From Ruegeria sp. ANG-R (GTDB taxonomy: Bacteria > Pseudomonadota > Alphaproteobacteria > Rhodobacterales > Rhodobacteraceae): a stretch of DNA of 64,000 nt. Where the stretch lies: assembly GCF_000813985.1 (NCBI RefSeq), contig NZ_JWLJ01000003.1:62001-126000 (forward strand), written 5' to 3'. Positions 43,720-51,761 of the stretch are shown piece after piece. The notes beneath the pieces were generated by a model, which saw nothing but the letters and a program-made list of their open reading frames with translations, searched no databases and was not told where the DNA came from. How positions within the stretch are numbered: position 1 is the first letter of the stretch; each line of letters opens with the position of its first letter. The position numbers and the translations under genes were made by a program.

Positions 43720-45141
43720 TTAAGTCTCTAAGATACGTCTAAGTTTCGCGCGATCGACTTTGGAGGCATGACGCTTGTCCATCGGCATATTGTCTATCGA
43801 AATTACATTTGGAACGCCAAAACCAAGCGCAGATTTACTCCAATCATTGAGGTGAGTCCGGGATCCCTGGACGCAGAGAGTGGGGCCTGCTTTCGTTTTG
43901 ACAAAAGCGCATCGGTCTACACCGGGCCATTGCTGTGCTGCGACTTCGATTGCAAAGGGAAAGAGAATACCTGAAGCGACTTCAATTTCGGACCCGACCC
44001 GCCCCCACAGCCATAAACGCCCGTGATCATCCAGCGTACCGGCGTCACCAGTCCGGTGCCATATGATGTCACCTTCCTTGATTTTGTTTTTCTCTGAGTG
44101 AGTTGGGTTCAAATACCCGTCGTTCACATGCGCGCCGGAGACTTGAATCTCATCGTCGCGGATGCGTAGCATGATGTCCGGCACCGGGTAGCCCACGAGA
44201 AGGCCCATCCCAGCAGCCATATCGCGGTGATCCTTCGCCGAGATGTCGCGTGCGTTGAGATGGGCAATCGGTTCAGCTTCGGTCGATCCGTAGACACACA
44301 TAACCGAAAGACTGTGCCGGGATATCAACGCTTCCACCAGGTTTGGAAACACCGGACCGCCGCCGGTGAACACCGTGTGTAGCGGGCCGGTGTTGCCGGA
44401 TTGGACCAGTTTCTCACATAGTGATGGGGGGATCAGGGCGCGGGTGATCTGCTGCGTTTGAATCCAGCTTTCCAACTGGCCGGACGACAGGCGGCTCAGC
44501 TTGCTGAGCTTCCAGTTGGGCAAAACACTTGTACGTCCGGCCGCCAGATTGATCAGGGTGAACACCGGAAAGGCGACCAGATCACGCTCGGCATTGTTGC
44601 TGTGGAGGAGGGGCGCGATGGCATCGTGCTGTGCCATCAGGAACGCGTGCGAGCGTGGAATGGCTTTGGGCTGACCGGTCGTGCCGGAGGTAAAGGAGAT
44701 AAGGGCGACATCGTCCGGTTGCACCTTGTGCACCGTCGGGGTGCTGTGGCCTTCTCCGGGCGTCAGCAGGGGGAGGGTCCAAAGGCTGGGAAACAGAAAC
44801 TTCAGTAACGAATATGCGCCCGCCGCACAGAACGCTTTTGGTTTTGTGGTCCGGGCGGCATGGCGCAGACCAGACAGTCCCATAGCCGGTTCCGGCAAGA
44901 CAACGGTGGCACCAAGGGACCACAGGGCGGCCAGACTGGCATAGAGGTCCGCGTTGACGGGCATGGCCATCAGGACACGATCCCCCGGCTGGATACCCTT
45001 GTCCTGCCACCGACCAGCCAAGTGCTGAACGCGCGACTGAAGGCCTTGAAAGCTGATCTGGTGACCCTTGCCGTCCACGATGGCTGTTCGGTTCGGAGTC
45101 CGCTCAACCGCAGCGGCGAAATGGGACAGCAGGTCAGCCAT
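43720..45141 (-). CDS. AMP-forming acyl-CoA synthetase/ligase
   Basis: A 473-residue ANL-superfamily adenylating enzyme, last gene of the HMG-CoA reductase operon. P-loop-like ISFTSGTTGQPKAIPRSH binds ATP. VYGSTEAEPIAHL is the YGSTE-type motif A5, and WHRTGDAGTLDDHGRLWLWGR carries the conserved Asp and Arg. KRHASKVDRAKLRR supplies the C-terminal Lys. It is shorter than fatty-acyl-CoA synthetases and resembles OleC-like and capsule-associated ligases. It would activate a carboxylic acid (fatty, polyketide-like or amino acid) as AMP or CoA ester. The start overlaps the upstream GNAT gene by 8 bases. Confidence 0.83.
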   Translation of the reverse strand: MADLLSHFAAAVERTPNRTAIVDGKGHQISFQGLQSRVQHLAGRWQDKGIQPGDRVLMAMPVNADLYASLAALWSLGATVVLPEPAMGLSGLRHAARTTKPKAFCAAGAYSLLKFLFPSLWTLPLLTPGEGHSTPTVHKVQPDDVALISFTSGTTGQPKAIPRSHAFLMAQHDAIAPLLHSNNAERDLVAFPVFTLINLAAGRTSVLPNWKLSKLSRLSSGQLESWIQTQQITRALIPPSLCEKLVQSGNTGPLHTVFTGGGPVFPNLVEALISRHSLSVMCVYGSTEAEPIAHLNARDISAKDHRDMAAGMGLLVGYPVPDIMLRIRDDEIQVSGAHVNDGYLNPTHSEKNKIKEGDIIWHRTGDAGTLDDHGRLWLWGRVGSEIEVASGILFPFAIEVAAQQWPGVDRCAFVKTKAGPTLCVQGSRTHLNDWSKSALGFGVPNVISIDNMPMDKRHASKVDRAKLRRILET

Positions 45142-45979
45142 TCAGCTTGCGCCCAAGTAGGGAATAGCGCCGGAAGATCGTCGCGCCTTCGGCGGCGCTG
45201 CGCTCGGCAGAAGTGTTGTCATCATGGATCAGCGCATGGATGGCGGTTTCATATCCCATGCTGAACGCCGTCTTGTGAAACCTGTGGGCCAGATGCCGCC
45301 CGGCACCCGGTTCGAGACTGGCATAGGTCTTAAGGATTGCAGAATTCGGATTGGGGCCTTCGGCATAGTTGGGAATGCCGAACAGAAACCCGGCCAGTGT
45401 CCCGTCGCGGCGGCGCGCAAACAGGATCAGGTCGCGCTTCATCATCGGCACAACCGGCATATACATGGCCAGAAAATCCGTTTCGGAAATCGGCGTGTAG
45501 AACGCGTTGTTTGAGAACGCACGGGTCGAAAGTTTGAAGACCTGACGAAACAGGGCCTCGGGGTCTGTTCCATCCCATTCTTCCACGACAATACCATCGG
45601 TTTCAGGGGGTGCTGATCCAGCGGCGGTCCGCAACGGCACCCGGGCCGAAAAATATCGGCTGATCTCTGTGAAGCCTGCCGACTGAAAAACCCCGGGCTC
45701 ATGAAGTTTGTTGGTAGGCTCCATAAGGAACGGAGCGGACCCGTCGCTGTCCGAGACAAACCGGTAACTGTGCCAGGTGTCGCCCGACATTGGCCCAATG
45801 ATGCGGTCGAGGCCCGCGTCTTGTACCCGCTCTACCCCTTTGAACAGGATTTCGGCACCCGCGTCGGGCGTTTTGCAGGAAAAATCGCCGAAGGTCGCGG
45901 CGGGAACGCCGTCCCAGCTCGGACCGTTCAGATAAACGGTCAGCTTTGCATCCGCTGTTTTGATGGTCTCTTTGGTCAT
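45134..45979 (-). CDS. GNAT-like acyltransferase
   Basis: A 281-residue protein with two GNAT-like halves. The first has KGVERVQDAGLDRIIGPMSG and VFQSAGFTEISRYFSARV; the second has DLILFARRRDGTLAGFLFGI, LEPGAGRHLAHRFHKTAFSMGYETAIHALI and FRRYSLLGRKL. This resembles uncharacterised acetyltransferase-fold proteins linked to lipid genes. The canonical acetyl-CoA pyrophosphate loop is weak (PGAGRHLAH). ATG at 45979 overlaps the upstream kinase-like gene by ATGA. In this operon it may transfer an acyl group onto an amino or hydroxyl group of a lipid; that is inference. Confidence 0.65.
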   Translation of the reverse strand: MTKETIKTADAKLTVYLNGPSWDGVPAATFGDFSCKTPDAGAEILFKGVERVQDAGLDRIIGPMSGDTWHSYRFVSDSDGSAPFLMEPTNKLHEPGVFQSAGFTEISRYFSARVPLRTAAGSAPPETDGIVVEEWDGTDPEALFRQVFKLSTRAFSNNAFYTPISETDFLAMYMPVVPMMKRDLILFARRRDGTLAGFLFGIPNYAEGPNPNSAILKTYASLEPGAGRHLAHRFHKTAFSMGYETAIHALIHDDNTSAERSAAEGATIFRRYSLLGRKLNG

Positions 45980-47307
45980 GAAACGACTCCGGTAAAGAAC
46001 CCTGCACCAAGCGATCCAGCAACGATCCAAACGTAGTAAATCAAGGGCAGGGCGAGGGCCAACAGCGTCAACCTGAGCACTCGGTCTTTTTCGAACCAAT
46101 GTGGTCGGAGCAGCGGCACTGCGACTGTACAAAATAGCGACAACAGGGCCAGAATCGTCAGTGGTTCGGCCCAGTTCGACTGTTCAGAATTCAGGGAAAC
46201 AGCCCAAGCCCGAATGAAATAAAGGACAGCCGCAGCAAGCGGTATAACAATAGGAATGGGACGCAGCGCCACAGCAGCGAGGCCCATAGCCAGCCCCATC
46301 GCGCTGAGCCCAAAGAAGGATACCGCATCCCATCCCGTTGCATTTCCCACCGCAAGCCAACCAAATCCCAAAAGCCCCAAGGCTGCTATGATATCCAGAT
46401 CGGGGTACCTACTGTCACAAGGCGACGCAGTACGCGCCCAGCCGTGCGCGGCAAGAACCATGATCGGCAGTACTGTGTTCTGCAATTTTGCGGCGGCCAG
46501 CAGCAAAAAAATCGCGACAACATAAACACGGGTCGCATGTTTGGTCAGGCCCAGTTTGGTTCCAACCACGCCGAAACTGGCAAGGGCGGCAAAGAACATG
46601 CCAGCCAACAGGGCGAGCTCTGCCAAAGAGCTGTAATAGTGGCCGTTCAAAAAGATCAACAAGCCAAGCGGCAGGAACAGGTTGTCAAACCCCCGCCAGC
46701 TCTGCGCCTCGACCAAAGTGCCAAAGCCTGCAACCATAAGGCACAACATCATGATGTTAGATGGCGGGAGTTTCGATAGGAACAAGAAGCAGATGATCGC
46801 AACCAATAGCGTTACGACAAAAAACACGACTGATCCTTCTAAGCTCTTATCGCCATCTTCTACCACGTAGCGTTTGGTTCCATACGTGGTCCCGGCAAGC
46901 GCAGCGGCTGCATCCGCCAGTGTCAGAACGGCGATTGGCAGAATGTAGAACAGCGTATTATCCCTTGCCAGCAGGAAGCATAGCCCAACCGACAGGGCGA
47001 GTAGAAAGTCACCATAGGAGGTACGCTCCACGCCATGCAGGGTCGCGCCCAGACCCGAAGAAAAACGGGGCAGGCGTAGCACCAGCATCACCAGGATTGT
47101 GGCCGCAATCAGCATGTAAACCGGCCAGCGATCGGGAAACAGCCAAGGCAGAAGCAGTGCAAATAGGCCTGTGCTGACATGCATAAGCTTGCGCTGCACT
47201 TCGGGGTTCAGGCCCGCTGTACTGGCCAGATGGCGTATGACCATCATGACACCGATCAGTGCCAGCACGGACCCCGCCGCCAGCAGAATCTGCCCAAGAA
47301 CAGTCAC
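45976..47307 (-). CDS. Phytol/dolichol-kinase-like membrane protein with C-terminal extension
   Basis: A 443-residue polytopic protein. Residues ~20-200 match the phosphatidate cytidylyltransferase-like/phytol kinase fold, with NPEVQRKLMHVSTGLFALLLP, then LTLADAAAALAGTTYGTKRY (Asp site), SLEGSVVFFVVTLL and GTLVEAQSWRGFDNLFLPLG. These motifs are shared with VTE5 phytol kinase and eukaryotic dolichol kinase, CTP-using enzymes that phosphorylate prenyl alcohols. The remaining ~230 residues form eight or so additional helices without a family I recognise. It starts at GTG (47307) overlapping the DUF3419 stop. With HMG-CoA reductase and UbiA in the operon, phosphorylation of an isoprenoid alcohol is the natural guess. 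Confidence 0.72.
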   Translation of the reverse strand: MTVLGQILLAAGSVLALIGVMMVIRHLASTAGLNPEVQRKLMHVSTGLFALLLPWLFPDRWPVYMLIAATILVMLVLRLPRFSSGLGATLHGVERTSYGDFLLALSVGLCFLLARDNTLFYILPIAVLTLADAAAALAGTTYGTKRYVVEDGDKSLEGSVVFFVVTLLVAIICFLFLSKLPPSNIMMLCLMVAGFGTLVEAQSWRGFDNLFLPLGLLIFLNGHYYSSLAELALLAGMFFAALASFGVVGTKLGLTKHATRVYVVAIFLLLAAAKLQNTVLPIMVLAAHGWARTASPCDSRYPDLDIIAALGLLGFGWLAVGNATGWDAVSFFGLSAMGLAMGLAAVALRPIPIVIPLAAAVLYFIRAWAVSLNSEQSNWAEPLTILALLSLFCTVAVPLLRPHWFEKDRVLRLTLLALALPLIYYVWIVAGSLGAGFFTGVVS

Positions 47308-48404
47308 GGTTGAACCTCTTCGACGACGAAATCCGAATAGAAGAATGCCATGTCGCGGGCTTTCTGCTGGGTTTCGATGTTGGTCAGGGTTTCGACGCGA
47401 TCCAAGTATTTCGAAGGAACCCGACGGGGTGCCATCATGTTCCAATAGACCAACCGGGCGTTTGGCTCGGCAGCGGTCAGGACAGAGCCGTAGACCTCTC
47501 GGAAGGTCTCGGGCGACATGTACTCGAAGATGTCGGAAAGGTTGAACCCGCTGGCTTTCTCACCTGTCGATACAAAAGCCTCAAGCGATCCATGGCGGAT
47601 ATCCAGGCGATCCAGCCGGGATCGGATCGTCTCATAATGCTCGGGACGCCACGCCATCGGCAGCGCGTCGCCATGATCGCCTTTGAGAATCCAGTGCAGA
47701 TAGGGATTTTGCGAGGGATCGGTGGTGACCCCTGCATGACGGATGCGACGGGCGACATGTTTAGCGGGGCTGCCGTCAACATGGTCGAAAAAGGCACTGT
47801 CCCGGCCCATGCGACCCATGACGAAGCGAGAGAAGAAGATGTTCAGCAAAAGACGCCATCGCACCGTATTGAACCGCGTGTCGAAGAACGTCTGTCGCTC
47901 TGCAGGAGCGCGGGGAACGAACACTGCGTCAATCGTACGCCGTGAATGCACAAGAGGCAGCAGCCAGGTTCGAAAGATGCGAAAATAGCGCTCGAACTTG
48001 CCGACGCCGCCGATGCCGTGCTTTTCGGCATCCGGGATCAGAGCCCGCCAGAAAGCGCGCGTTTCGGCATCGGTGGCCTTCAGAACCCGGTTCAGTAGGG
48101 CACCCCGTCGGGTACTTCGCCGCGAGCCTGTGAGCTCAATGAACTCGGGATGGGTCAGCACTTTGTAGGCTGCGATCCGCAGCTTGAGGCAGGCGATCTG
48201 GGCTAGTGAAAGGTCCAGAACAACAACGCGCGCGGGATCGAGCGTCAGCATCGCCAGCGCATTATCCCCGGCCGAGCAGATGGACACCAATGTCTTGCCC
48301 GCACAATCGCCCAAGGCGGAGGTGAGAACATCTGCGTCCTCCCACAGTTGGGCATAGCGGATATGGTCGAAATCCGCTTTTTCCTCAATCTCACTGCTAC
48401 CCAT
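47304..48404 (-). CDS. DUF3419 family (BtaA-like) S-adenosylmethionine aminocarboxypropyl transferase
   Basis: A 366-residue Rossmann-type protein. It starts near IRYAQLWEDADVLTSALG, continues with LVSICSAGDNALAMLTLDPARVVVLDLS (SAM-binding glycine loop and acidic residue), and has GVGKFERYFRIFRTWLLP, ARRIRHAGVTTDPSQNPYLH, and SDIFEYMSPETF as BtaA-family features. BtaA moves the 3-amino-3-carboxypropyl group of SAM to diacylglycerol in betaine-lipid synthesis. No BtaB methyltransferase is adjacent, so a homoserine-type headgroup might be placed on another lipid alcohol. ATG at 48404 overlaps the preceding gene by 8 bases. Confidence 0.8.
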   Translation of the reverse strand: MGSSEIEEKADFDHIRYAQLWEDADVLTSALGDCAGKTLVSICSAGDNALAMLTLDPARVVVLDLSLAQIACLKLRIAAYKVLTHPEFIELTGSRRSTRRGALLNRVLKATDAETRAFWRALIPDAEKHGIGGVGKFERYFRIFRTWLLPLVHSRRTIDAVFVPRAPAERQTFFDTRFNTVRWRLLLNIFFSRFVMGRMGRDSAFFDHVDGSPAKHVARRIRHAGVTTDPSQNPYLHWILKGDHGDALPMAWRPEHYETIRSRLDRLDIRHGSLEAFVSTGEKASGFNLSDIFEYMSPETFREVYGSVLTAAEPNARLVYWNMMAPRRVPSKYLDRVETLTNIETQQKARDMAFFYSDFVVEEVQP

Positions 48405-50853
48405 CGCACCGCTCCACCGCGCCGCTTGCTCCGTCGACCCGGACCATCTCGCCATCTTCGATCCAGTTCGTGGCGCCTTTCAGGCCAACCACGCACGGGA
48501 TACCCAGTTCTCGCGCGACAATGGCTGAGTGGGACAATAACGACCCTCGTTCGACGACGATGGCGGATGCGTTTGAGAATACGGCGATCCAGCCCGGGTC
48601 GGTGTGGCGGGCGACCAGGATGTCTCCGGGGTCCAGAGCCTCGGTGCGTGGATCGCGGATCACACGCGCGCGCGCCTTGATCTGTCCTGCGGAACAGCCC
48701 GTGCCGTGCTTCACCCGTGCCGTGTCCGCCTCGGCTTCGGCGCTTTCGGACCAGACCGGCGCGATGGCGGGGCCACGGATTTCGATGCGTTCCGGCGGGT
48801 CGGGACGTCGGGACGAGGCCTCATCCTCCTGTTTGCGTCGCTCAACGATGCCTTTCAAATCAGGCGACAGGCTGTAGCCTTCGACTGCTCCGAGAACCTC
48901 ATGTGTTGTCAGGAAGAATACATCCCTTGGTGTTGAAAGCAGATCACGGGCGGCGAATTCCCGGCCGATGCCTAAAAACACACGCCGCGCATAACCAAAG
49001 ATACGCGTGCGTTCAAAACGCAGGTTTTCACGATCGCGCACACGTGCCTTGGTCCAACCCAAAATCCACGTGGCCAACTGCCGTTTGACGGGGTTTGCCG
49101 GAAACAGCGCCTGCCAGTCCGGTTCAACGCCTTTCTGGCGCCCGGATGGAGGGCGTTCGGCGCTGGCTGCAACGGCCAGCAAAAGGCTGGTGGGATCGTC
49201 GCGTAGCGGGACGCTTTCCAACTTGAGTTCTTCCGTGCATCGGTCGCCGAATTTCTCAAGATACGCATTAACTTCGGCTTCGATTTGCCTGTGTCCTGAC
49301 AAAACTGACAGATGTGCATTGGCCTTCAAAGGTGCGGCAAGACCCGCCTGCCGGACCAACTCTCCCATCCGGGCAATGCGTTGAGCGGGTTCCGCCGAGA
49401 CGATATCGCCTTGCCCAATCATGAGGTCATTGTGCAGGGTCAACCCGTCCTCGCCCAGCCACTTTTGCAGCAGACTGCGCGAGCCGCCAAAGGCAATCAT
49501 GCATAGAAAATCGTTGATAAGCGGGGCGTCCCAACGATCCAACAGGGTGCTTTCGATGCGTCGAAATTCCGCTGCCAGTTCGGTCGCGTTCGAGGCATCT
49601 ACATCCAACCCCGTCTGCAAGATGTCGTTCAACCTGCGATAAAAATCACGCCGGGTCCGTGGCAGTCGGATGGCTTGCCAGATCAAACCGCTCGCAACCT
49701 TTAACAGCTTTGTGTACTCCACAAGTTTGCGCCAGCCGCTGGTGGGCGGCGGCGCAAGCGCATCCGTGACCTCACGTGGCATCGGTTCAGAAACGCCCAT
49801 CATCGTTTCCATGTGGTCGCGGTTCAGCGAAAACCCAGGCAATAGCGCCAGCGCGCGATACCAGTTGATCAGATTGTAATAGGCACGCCCGTCCACCCGC
49901 CCAAGCAAATTATCAAACACGGTTGGGTTCCTGGCAACCGTGTGCTGGGACACACCCAACAGCCTGACGAAAGCGCGATACACCTGAGAATACACATGCA
50001 AGGCAAAGGAATAGGTCAGCGGGCTGACGATGCCGGGATAGCTTTCAACGATATTGGAGTTGTCAAAAATCGTCAGTGTCTGGTCTTCGAGCGGAGAGGG
50101 GCGCAGGGCTGTAGTGATCGGCCGAGCCTGCAGAATATGTAACCCTTGCGCATCAATGGCCCATTCGATGTCCTGAGGGGAGCCGAACAGCGCTTCGGCT
50201 TTTCGGGCAAGGGCTGCGATGGATTGCGCCTCAGGTACGGTCAAATGTGCGGGGGTGTCTGGTGCGCTTTCCGGTGCGCCATCCGCGCCGACGACCCAGT
50301 CTTCTCCGTCTGCTTCACCAGACACGAGCTTTTCTGCAAGGCCATCAATGGCCGAAATCACGACCACATTGCGCCTACCACTAACCGGATCGGCGGAAAA
50401 GGCGACGCCGGCCGTTTTGGCGTCGATCATGCGTTGCACGATGATCGCAGGAGCCTCGGCCTCGCCGCCGGATTTGACCGCACGGTAGGTTTCGACCGTT
50501 GCTGAGAAACCGGATTGCCAAACCTGCTTGGCAGCCGCGATCACACGCTTGTCGGGAACGTTCAGGACCGACTCGAACTGTCCCGCATGGCTGTGATCCA
50601 CACCATCTTCAGACTGGCCAGAGCTGCGTACCGCAAAAGGTCCGGGTCCGAGCGTCTCGAGTGCGGCGGTCACAGCCGATTGCAGGCCTTTTTGCGCGAT
50701 GGGGCCGGATTGCCCCATGCGAAACGCGTCATTGGTGATGACAAAGAACGCGGGCGGGAAAAATCCGTGCTGCGTCAGATGCGACAGGGCTGCCGCTTTA
50801 CCACCGACAACTGAGGCATCTTTGGCATCCGCTTGGGCCACAATGAAAATCAT
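48397..50853 (-). CDS. PEP-synthase/rifampicin-phosphotransferase-like ATP-dependent dikinase
   Basis: An 818-residue enzyme. The N-terminal ATP-grasp (PPDK_N) domain covers ~1-310, with VVGGKAAALSHLTQHGF, FAVRSSGQSEDGVDHSHAGQ, IIVQRMIDAKTAGVAFSADP and LHILQARPIT. A helical middle region of about 400 residues follows. The C-terminal swivelling domain has GDILVARHTDPGW and the phosphohistidine loop RGSLLSHSAIVARELGIPCVVG. The PEP-binding TIM barrel of true PEP synthase is absent, so the layout equals that of rifampicin phosphotransferase, which splits ATP and puts the beta-phosphate on a small molecule. In this operon the acceptor could be a prenyl or lipid intermediate. It overlaps both neighbours. 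Confidence 0.82.
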   Translation of the reverse strand: MIFIVAQADAKDASVVGGKAAALSHLTQHGFFPPAFFVITNDAFRMGQSGPIAQKGLQSAVTAALETLGPGPFAVRSSGQSEDGVDHSHAGQFESVLNVPDKRVIAAAKQVWQSGFSATVETYRAVKSGGEAEAPAIIVQRMIDAKTAGVAFSADPVSGRRNVVVISAIDGLAEKLVSGEADGEDWVVGADGAPESAPDTPAHLTVPEAQSIAALARKAEALFGSPQDIEWAIDAQGLHILQARPITTALRPSPLEDQTLTIFDNSNIVESYPGIVSPLTYSFALHVYSQVYRAFVRLLGVSQHTVARNPTVFDNLLGRVDGRAYYNLINWYRALALLPGFSLNRDHMETMMGVSEPMPREVTDALAPPPTSGWRKLVEYTKLLKVASGLIWQAIRLPRTRRDFYRRLNDILQTGLDVDASNATELAAEFRRIESTLLDRWDAPLINDFLCMIAFGGSRSLLQKWLGEDGLTLHNDLMIGQGDIVSAEPAQRIARMGELVRQAGLAAPLKANAHLSVLSGHRQIEAEVNAYLEKFGDRCTEELKLESVPLRDDPTSLLLAVAASAERPPSGRQKGVEPDWQALFPANPVKRQLATWILGWTKARVRDRENLRFERTRIFGYARRVFLGIGREFAARDLLSTPRDVFFLTTHEVLGAVEGYSLSPDLKGIVERRKQEDEASSRRPDPPERIEIRGPAIAPVWSESAEAEADTARVKHGTGCSAGQIKARARVIRDPRTEALDPGDILVARHTDPGWIAVFSNASAIVVERGSLLSHSAIVARELGIPCVVGLKGATNWIEDGEMVRVDGASGAVERCDG

Positions 50854-51761
50854 ACAACGGCTCCGATCAGGTAGGGTAGGAACCCGGCAGTGGCATAGCA
50901 AAAAAACACCCACAGGCCGGACACAGTATCCATCCAGTTCTGCGCTTTCACAGTTGGCGCCTGACTGTAACGGAATGCGGCAACCCCGCAGGGAATCAGC
51001 GCCAGCGCGCCGATCAGGGCGCTTGGCCAGCCGACTCCGGTGGCGCTGCCCGTGCCGACAAGAAGCGCGCAGGACAGCAGGACGCAGCCGAACCAGATAC
51101 GTCCCGCCAGAAGCGGACCCCATAGCGCGGAATAGGTATCGACCCCGGCGATTTCGTTTTCAGGCGCCCACAATTTCCGCCCGATTTCAAGGACGCAGCC
51201 ATTCACAAAGGACAACGCCAGAAATAGCCACAGCGAGGGTGCCGCCCCGCCAGCCGGTATCCATTCGAGACCGGTCAGCAACAAATCAATCAAGGGCATG
51301 ATTGCCATATGGCTTAGCAAGTACAGAACCGGCCGAGCCTTCAACAAGGCCGGGACACCGAATTCAACCGTCATCGCCGCGAGCCAGATCCAGACCGCAC
51401 CCAACAGCCACAAAATCGACGGGTGCCAGAACCAGGCCGCAGCAAGTGCCAGCGGGATCGTCAGCAAACCCAGGCTCAGAACCTCGCCCGGTGAGACCAA
51501 TCCGCGTGGTATCGGCCTTTCGGGACGGTACCGCCGGTCGTCCTCGGCGTCCTTGAACTCGTCACAGACCCGCATCTGGAAGAATAACGCCATGGCCAGC
51601 ACAAAACCGGCGGCAAATGCGGGCCACTCGGGCAGGGGGCGGTCTGCCAGACGGGCGGACACGCAGATGCTGGCCGAGGAAAACACCAGCAGCAGAGGGA
51701 CGGTTTTCTTCAGCGGAAATCGCTCGGATTGATAGATCCAAAATCGGTTCTGCGAACTCAT
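50850..51761 (-). CDS. UbiA family prenyltransferase
   Basis: A 303-residue integral membrane protein with about eight or nine helices. The first Asp-rich motif reads VCDEFKDAEDDRRYRPERPIPRG, matching the NDxxDxxxD site that binds Mg-diphosphate. The second is weak: GRKLWAPENEIAGVDTYS. Members attach a prenyl chain to an aromatic ring, sugar or glycerol phosphate. The first motif (DEFKDxExD) is closest to uncharacterised members near tocopherol, chlorophyll and archaeal ether-lipid synthases. The ATGA overlaps with HMG-CoA reductase upstream and the dikinase downstream support one pathway. Confidence 0.82.
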   Translation of the reverse strand: MSSQNRFWIYQSERFPLKKTVPLLLVFSSASICVSARLADRPLPEWPAFAAGFVLAMALFFQMRVCDEFKDAEDDRRYRPERPIPRGLVSPGEVLSLGLLTIPLALAAAWFWHPSILWLLGAVWIWLAAMTVEFGVPALLKARPVLYLLSHMAIMPLIDLLLTGLEWIPAGGAAPSLWLFLALSFVNGCVLEIGRKLWAPENEIAGVDTYSALWGPLLAGRIWFGCVLLSCALLVGTGSATGVGWPSALIGALALIPCGVAAFRYSQAPTVKAQNWMDTVSGLWVFFCYATAGFLPYLIGAVV

